This document shows positions 60,777-64,000 of a stretch of DNA of 64,000 nucleotides, piece by piece. This DNA comes from DASUFZ01 sp035541475 (GTDB taxonomy: Bacteria > Myxococcota_A > UBA9160 > SMWR01), in NCBI GenBank assembly GCA_035541475.1, contig DATKND010000054.1:17141-81140 (forward strand), given 5' to 3'. Under the pieces are notes generated by a model, which saw nothing but the letters and a program-made list of their open reading frames with translations, ran no database searches and was not told the DNA's origin. A program made the position numbers and the translations under genes. Each line of letters begins with the position of its first letter. The first letter of the stretch is position 1.

Positions 60777-61619
60777 GTGGCGAGGCGAACGCGATACGCC
60801 GAGTACAAGGATCGCTACGCGAACTTCCGCTTCGAGCTCTCCGAGGAGGGCATCCTGCTGATGCAGTGCCACACGAAGGGCGGGAGCCTCGTATGGGACT
60901 GGAAGGTGCACGACGAGATGTCCGACGCGTTCGCCGACGTCGCCGGCGACCGCGAGATCAAGGTGCTGATCCACACCGGCTCCGGCGAGAACTACAACGC
61001 CGACTGGGGCGTGCCGGTGCCGGAGCCGATGTACCTCGCGATGGACGGCCCGAAGGGTCTCGAGAAGCTCGACGAGAAGACCTGGTACGGGCGCATGCTG
61101 ATCGAGAACCTGCTCGCGGTGGAGGTGCCGGTGATCGGCGCCGTGAACGGCCCGTGCAACATCCACTCCGAGGTCCCGCTGCTCTCCGACATCGTGCTGG
61201 CGTCGGAGGACGCCTGGTTCCAGGACCTCGCGCACTTCCCGCGCGGCATGGTGCCCGGCGACGGCCAGCACGTGCTCTGGCCCCGGCTCATCGGCCCCAA
61301 CCGCGCTCGCTACATGCTCTACACCGGCATGAAGCTCGAGGCGCGACAGGCGCTCGAGTGGGGCGCGGTCAACGAGGTGCTGCCGAAGGCGAAGCTGCTC
61401 GACCGCGCCTTCGAGCTGGCGCGCGAGCTGGCGAAGCGGCCTCCGCTCACGCTCCGCTACACCCGCATGTTGTTCACGCAGGACCTGAAGCGCGCGTTCC
61501 TCGACGAGCTCGCGCACGGCCTCGCGCGCGAGGCCTACGCGCAGCGCCAGTTCTTCCCCGTCGGCGGCGGGATGGCGCCGCTCGATCGGCCCTGGAACCG
61601 GAAGCCCTGGTCGGATTAG
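60777..61619 (+). CDS. Crotonase-family protein with a 6-oxocamphor hydrolase-like His/Asp pair, copy 2
   Basis: A 280-residue protein, paralogous to the product of 44907 along its length. His153 and Asp162 lie in WFQDLAHFPRGMVPGDG with the same 9-residue spacing; NGPCNIHSEVP precedes. The C-terminal part (WGAVNEVLPKAKLLDRAFELA) has the alternate pattern of the 6-oxocamphor hydrolase group. The GTG at 60777 follows AGGAGG. It is fourth in the operon beginning with the acyl-CoA dehydrogenase. Like its paralogue it may cleave a beta-diketone in a ring (inference). Confidence 0.85.
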   Translation: MARRTRYAEYKDRYANFRFELSEEGILLMQCHTKGGSLVWDWKVHDEMSDAFADVAGDREIKVLIHTGSGENYNADWGVPVPEPMYLAMDGPKGLEKLDEKTWYGRMLIENLLAVEVPVIGAVNGPCNIHSEVPLLSDIVLASEDAWFQDLAHFPRGMVPGDGQHVLWPRLIGPNRARYMLYTGMKLEARQALEWGAVNEVLPKAKLLDRAFELARELAKRPPLTLRYTRMLFTQDLKRAFLDELAHGLAREAYAQRQFFPVGGGMAPLDRPWNRKPWSD

Positions 61620-61631
61620 ATCCTGCGCCGC

Positions 61632-62823
61632 ATGGAGCGCGCTCTCCGGTTCGGCGGCTTCGCCCTGCTCGCAGCCCTCGTCGCGGGCTGTCTGTGGACC
61701 GCCCGCCATCAGTGGTTCTACGGCGACGATTTCGCGCTCCTGAGCCAGGTGCAGGAGCTCACGCCGTGGGACTGGTGGAACCCGCTCGGCCCGCACCCCT
61801 GGCTCTTCTACCGGCCACTGGGGATGCACACCTACTACGACGCGTGCCTGGCGCTGTTCGGGCTCGCTCCGATGCCCTATCTCGCGGTGTCGATCGCCGC
61901 CGGTGCGGCCTGTGCCGGTGTCGCCGCGAGCATCGCTCGCCGCCTCGACCTGTCACCGGCCGGCGTCGTGGTCACGGCGATCGCGCTGCTCTCGATCCTG
62001 GCCTCGATGGGCATGTTCCTCACGCCCACGACGTTCCACTACGTGGCCGCGTTGCTCGCGACGGCGCTGTCGCTGCGGCTCTTCCTCGACGGCTCGCGGA
62101 AGGCCCGGATCGCCAGCGGCGTCACCTTGGTGGCGGGACTGCTCTGCAACGAGATCGCCGCGATCGTTCCCGTCGCAGCGCTCGCGCTGGGGTCGGGGGC
62201 GGAGGCTCGACCGGGCGGAGGTGCGACGACTCGCCTCGCGGATCGCGCCGCTGGCCGCCATCGTCGCCGTCTACCTGCCGCTTCGCTCTACCGTGCTGGC
62301 CAGCGACCTGGGGCCGGGCTACGGCCTCGCGCTCAGCGGCCGGTTGCCGGCGATCGCCGCCCTGCAGCTCTCGATGGCGTTCGGCGGAGGCGTGCACGCG
62401 CTGCTGGTGTCGGGGCTGGCGCTCGCCCTGCTCGGGATCGCGCGGACCCGGGTCGCGATCCCGGGCCGCGCGCTGCTCGGACTCGGCGTCTGGAGCTTGC
62501 TCGCCCTGCTCCCGTTCTCCCTGTTGGCGATGCCGCGCGTTCCGGTTCCCATCGCACTGCCCGTTGCGCTCGCGCTGGGAACGATCGCGGATCGCTTCTG
62601 GATGGCGTGGGGAGAGCGGCGGGCCCTCGCATCCGCGGTCGCGATCGGCGCGCTCGCGATCGCATTGTTCCCGGCGGATCGGCTGGCGGAACGCGCGCGC
62701 AACCCGCGCGGTGCGATCGGCCGCGAGCTCCACGGGATCATCCGACAGCACGTGGTCGACGATCGCACCACCACCTTCGTCGTCCTGACGGGACGCCCGA
62801 GCTCGGCGGCCAACAGGCGATGA
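61632..62823 (+). pseudogene. Multi-TM membrane protein gene with a frameshift near 62190-62225
   Basis: From the ATG at 61632, ~190 residues of a polytopic membrane protein are read in one frame: a signal-anchor, then RHQWFYGDDFALLSQVQE, WLFYRPLGMHTYYDACLALFG, and hydrophobic helices to LCNEIAAIVPVAALALG. The frame then turns into Arg-rich nonsense, while frame +1 continues sensibly (APLAAIVAVYLPLRSTV, LLVSGLALALLGIA, VPVPIALPVALALGTIADRFWMAWGERR) to a stop at 62823. The GGGGTCGGGGGCGG stretch at ~62190-62205 is where the frames meet. The YGDDF loop and helices resemble GT-C glycosyltransferases. It is either a true frameshift or a base-calling error in a G-run. Confidence 0.7.
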
Positions 62824-63074
62824 CCCTGATCACCTGGAGCCTCTACGGACAGGGAGACCGATTCGAGAAGGCGATGTTCCCGGCGCGCGGCGCAGTCCGA
62901 CCCGTGCGGATCCACTTCCTCGACGTCTCCGCTCCTGCGAATCTGCCGCCCGACACCGATCGGTGCGTCTACCTCGCCGCGCGCGCCCGCGGCCACATCG
63001 AGGTGGCGGACGCCGCGACGGTCGCGGCGCTCGCGCCCGAGCTGCGGAGTCGCTGCGACTTCAGAGCTGGATGA
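62820..63074 (+). CDS. Small ORF, perhaps the C-terminus of the frameshifted membrane protein
   Basis: An 84-residue reading frame beginning at an ATG in an ATGA overlap with the preceding stop: MTLITWSLYGQGDRFEKAMF, VRIHFLDVSAPANLPPDTDRCVYLAARARGHIEVA. It is in the same frame as the 61632 start, so a second compensating shift (or an error) near 62790-62820 would join it to the membrane protein as a soluble tail. As a separate protein it has no recognised family. Its end overlaps the convergent ACAD gene by 14 bases. Confidence 0.45.
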   Translation: MTLITWSLYGQGDRFEKAMFPARGAVRPVRIHFLDVSAPANLPPDTDRCVYLAARARGHIEVADAATVAALAPELRSRCDFRAG

Positions 63075-64000
63075 GCGCCGGCGCGCGGCGCTCGGCGAGC
63101 AGCCGCCGGCCGACGTCGAGCACGATCGCGTCGGCGGAGCCGAAGAGACCCTCCAGCGCGAGCGTCCGCTTGAGGTAGCGGTGGAACGCGTGCTCGGTGG
63201 TGAAGCCGATTCCGCCGAGCACCTGCTGGCAGTGCGTGGCCACCGTGCGCGCCGTGCGCCCGGCGACCGCCTTCGCGAGCGCCGCCGTGTCGGGGCCGGG
63301 CACTTCGAGCGCCGCGCCGAGCGCCGCGTCCAGCGACTCCACCGCGACGAGCGCGTCCGCGAGCCGGTGTCGCACGGCCTGGAAGCGCGCGATCGGGCGC
63401 CCGAACTGCACGCGCTCCTTCGCGTGCGCGCACGCGAGCTCGAGCATGGTGCGCGTGGCGCCCGCGATCTGGTGCGCGATCGCGCGACGGCCGAGCGCGA
63501 GCGCCGAGCGCCAGGCCGCCGGATCGACCGGAGTCGCGTCCGCGGCGCGGCCCCGCGCGCGGACCGCGTGCAGGCCCGCCGTCGGGTCGATGCCCTTCAT
63601 GGGGGATACCTCGGCGCTCGACGTGGCGATCGAGGCGACCCATGCCTCCGACGACGTTCCGCCCACGAGCCGCAGCTCGCGCGCGCGGTCGGCGCGCGAC
63701 GTCGCGAGTCCGTGCGCGCAAAGCTCGCCCGACTCGATGCGTCCAGCGGGATCCCACGCGCCGAAGCGAGGCAGCACGACGGCGACGTCGGGATGCGGCG
63801 TCTCGCCGAGCGCCGAGAGGAGCACGTCGTCGAGCGCCGTCGATGTCGCGCCGAGCGCCCCGAGCGCGCCGAAGACGACGCCGATCGCATCGTCCGGCTC
63901 CGCATCGAGCAGATCGATCCAGCCGAGCTTCGCGAGCGCCGCGTCGACACCCGCGCCGTCGCTCGCGCTCTCGAGCGCGTCCGCGAGCGCGGCGCGCACC
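63061..64000 (-). CDS. Acyl-CoA dehydrogenase, truncated by the window edge
   Basis: The visible 313 residues cover the middle and C-terminal parts of an acyl-CoA dehydrogenase: AHQIAGATRTMLELACAHAKERVQFGRPIARFQAVRHRLAD and THCQQVLGGIGFTTEHAFHRYLKRTLALEGLFGSADAI. The reading frame is open to position 64000, so the start lies beyond it; 30-60 residues are missing by comparison with the family. No catalytic Glu is evident in GSADA, and the middle domain is short, as in the small chains of heteromeric ACADs. A further partner ACAD gene to the right is likely. Confidence 0.9.
   Translation of the reverse strand, partial: VRAALADALESASDGAGVDAALAKLGWIDLLDAEPDDAIGVVFGALGALGATSTALDDVLLSALGETPHPDVAVVLPRFGAWDPAGRIESGELCAHGLATSRADRARELRLVGGTSSEAWVASIATSSAEVSPMKGIDPTAGLHAVRARGRAADATPVDPAAWRSALALGRRAIAHQIAGATRTMLELACAHAKERVQFGRPIARFQAVRHRLADALVAVESLDAALGAALEVPGPDTAALAKAVAGRTARTVATHCQQVLGGIGFTTEHAFHRYLKRTLALEGLFGSADAIVLDVGRRLLAERRAPALIQL

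Overview
The window is about 70% GC and densely coded on both strands, with many 1-4 base stop/start overlaps and frequent GTG and TTG starts. It looks like a chromosomal segment of a Gram-negative bacterium of the old deltaproteobacterial assemblage (Myxococcota- or Binatota-like; inferred, not proven). Supporting signs are an EF-G of the spd/mitochondrial type, a PEP-CTERM tail, an octaheme lipoprotein cytochrome, heme A synthase, an LPS-core-type glycosyltransferase, a paired periplasmic M16 peptidase system, and an LLM-type (possibly F420-dependent) oxidoreductase.

Left edge (1-1.7 kb): a tyrosine recombinase lies against the 5' half of a tRNA-Ser(CGA) gene that stops exactly after the anticodon loop, so this is one junction of an integrated element whose remainder lies to the left. 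A PEP-CTERM remnant sits beside it.

Housekeeping and stress block (1.7-38.7 kb): octaheme cytochrome; infA; a hexapeptide acyltransferase; a formyltransferase resembling the 10-formyl-THF dehydrogenase hydrolase domain; fusA; an arsenosugar-type operon (ArsS, TVP38, FAD disulfide reductase, TerB-like); a split peroxisomal-MFE2-like dehydrogenase/hydratase pair; an OpuF-like ABC importer; a glycosyltransferase; an S9 peptidase; ctaA; gltA with a class IV aminotransferase; a tandem GST-N protein; a SulP transporter; yciH; an M16 peptidase pair; and rmuC.

Catabolic island (38.8-64 kb): the most interesting part. An eight-gene minus-strand operon (Rieske oxygenase, a 111-residue companion, crotonase, DUF35 protein, thiolase-fold protein, two acyl-CoA synthetases, CoA transferase) ends at an 18-bp perfect hairpin. 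It diverges from a plus-strand operon holding a second Rieske oxygenase with its own paralogous 112-residue companion, plus an NTF2-like protein and two SDRs. Next come an ALDH/TetR operon that also carries cytochrome-oxidase-like subunits III and IV and two paralogous 6-TM proteins without a catalytic oxidase subunit; an LLM oxidoreductase; a KshB-like Rieske reductase; two adjacent acyl-CoA dehydrogenases; and two more crotonases. Two of the three crotonases carry a His/Asp pair like that of 6-oxocamphor hydrolase. A 19-bp palindrome (ATTCTC-N7-GAGAAY) occurs in two divergent promoter regions, with a weaker third copy, and is a candidate operator for the local TetR regulator. Together this suggests a coordinately regulated pathway for oxygenation, CoA activation and C-C cleavage of an alicyclic (terpenoid- or steroid-like) compound. 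The substrate is not determined by the sequence.
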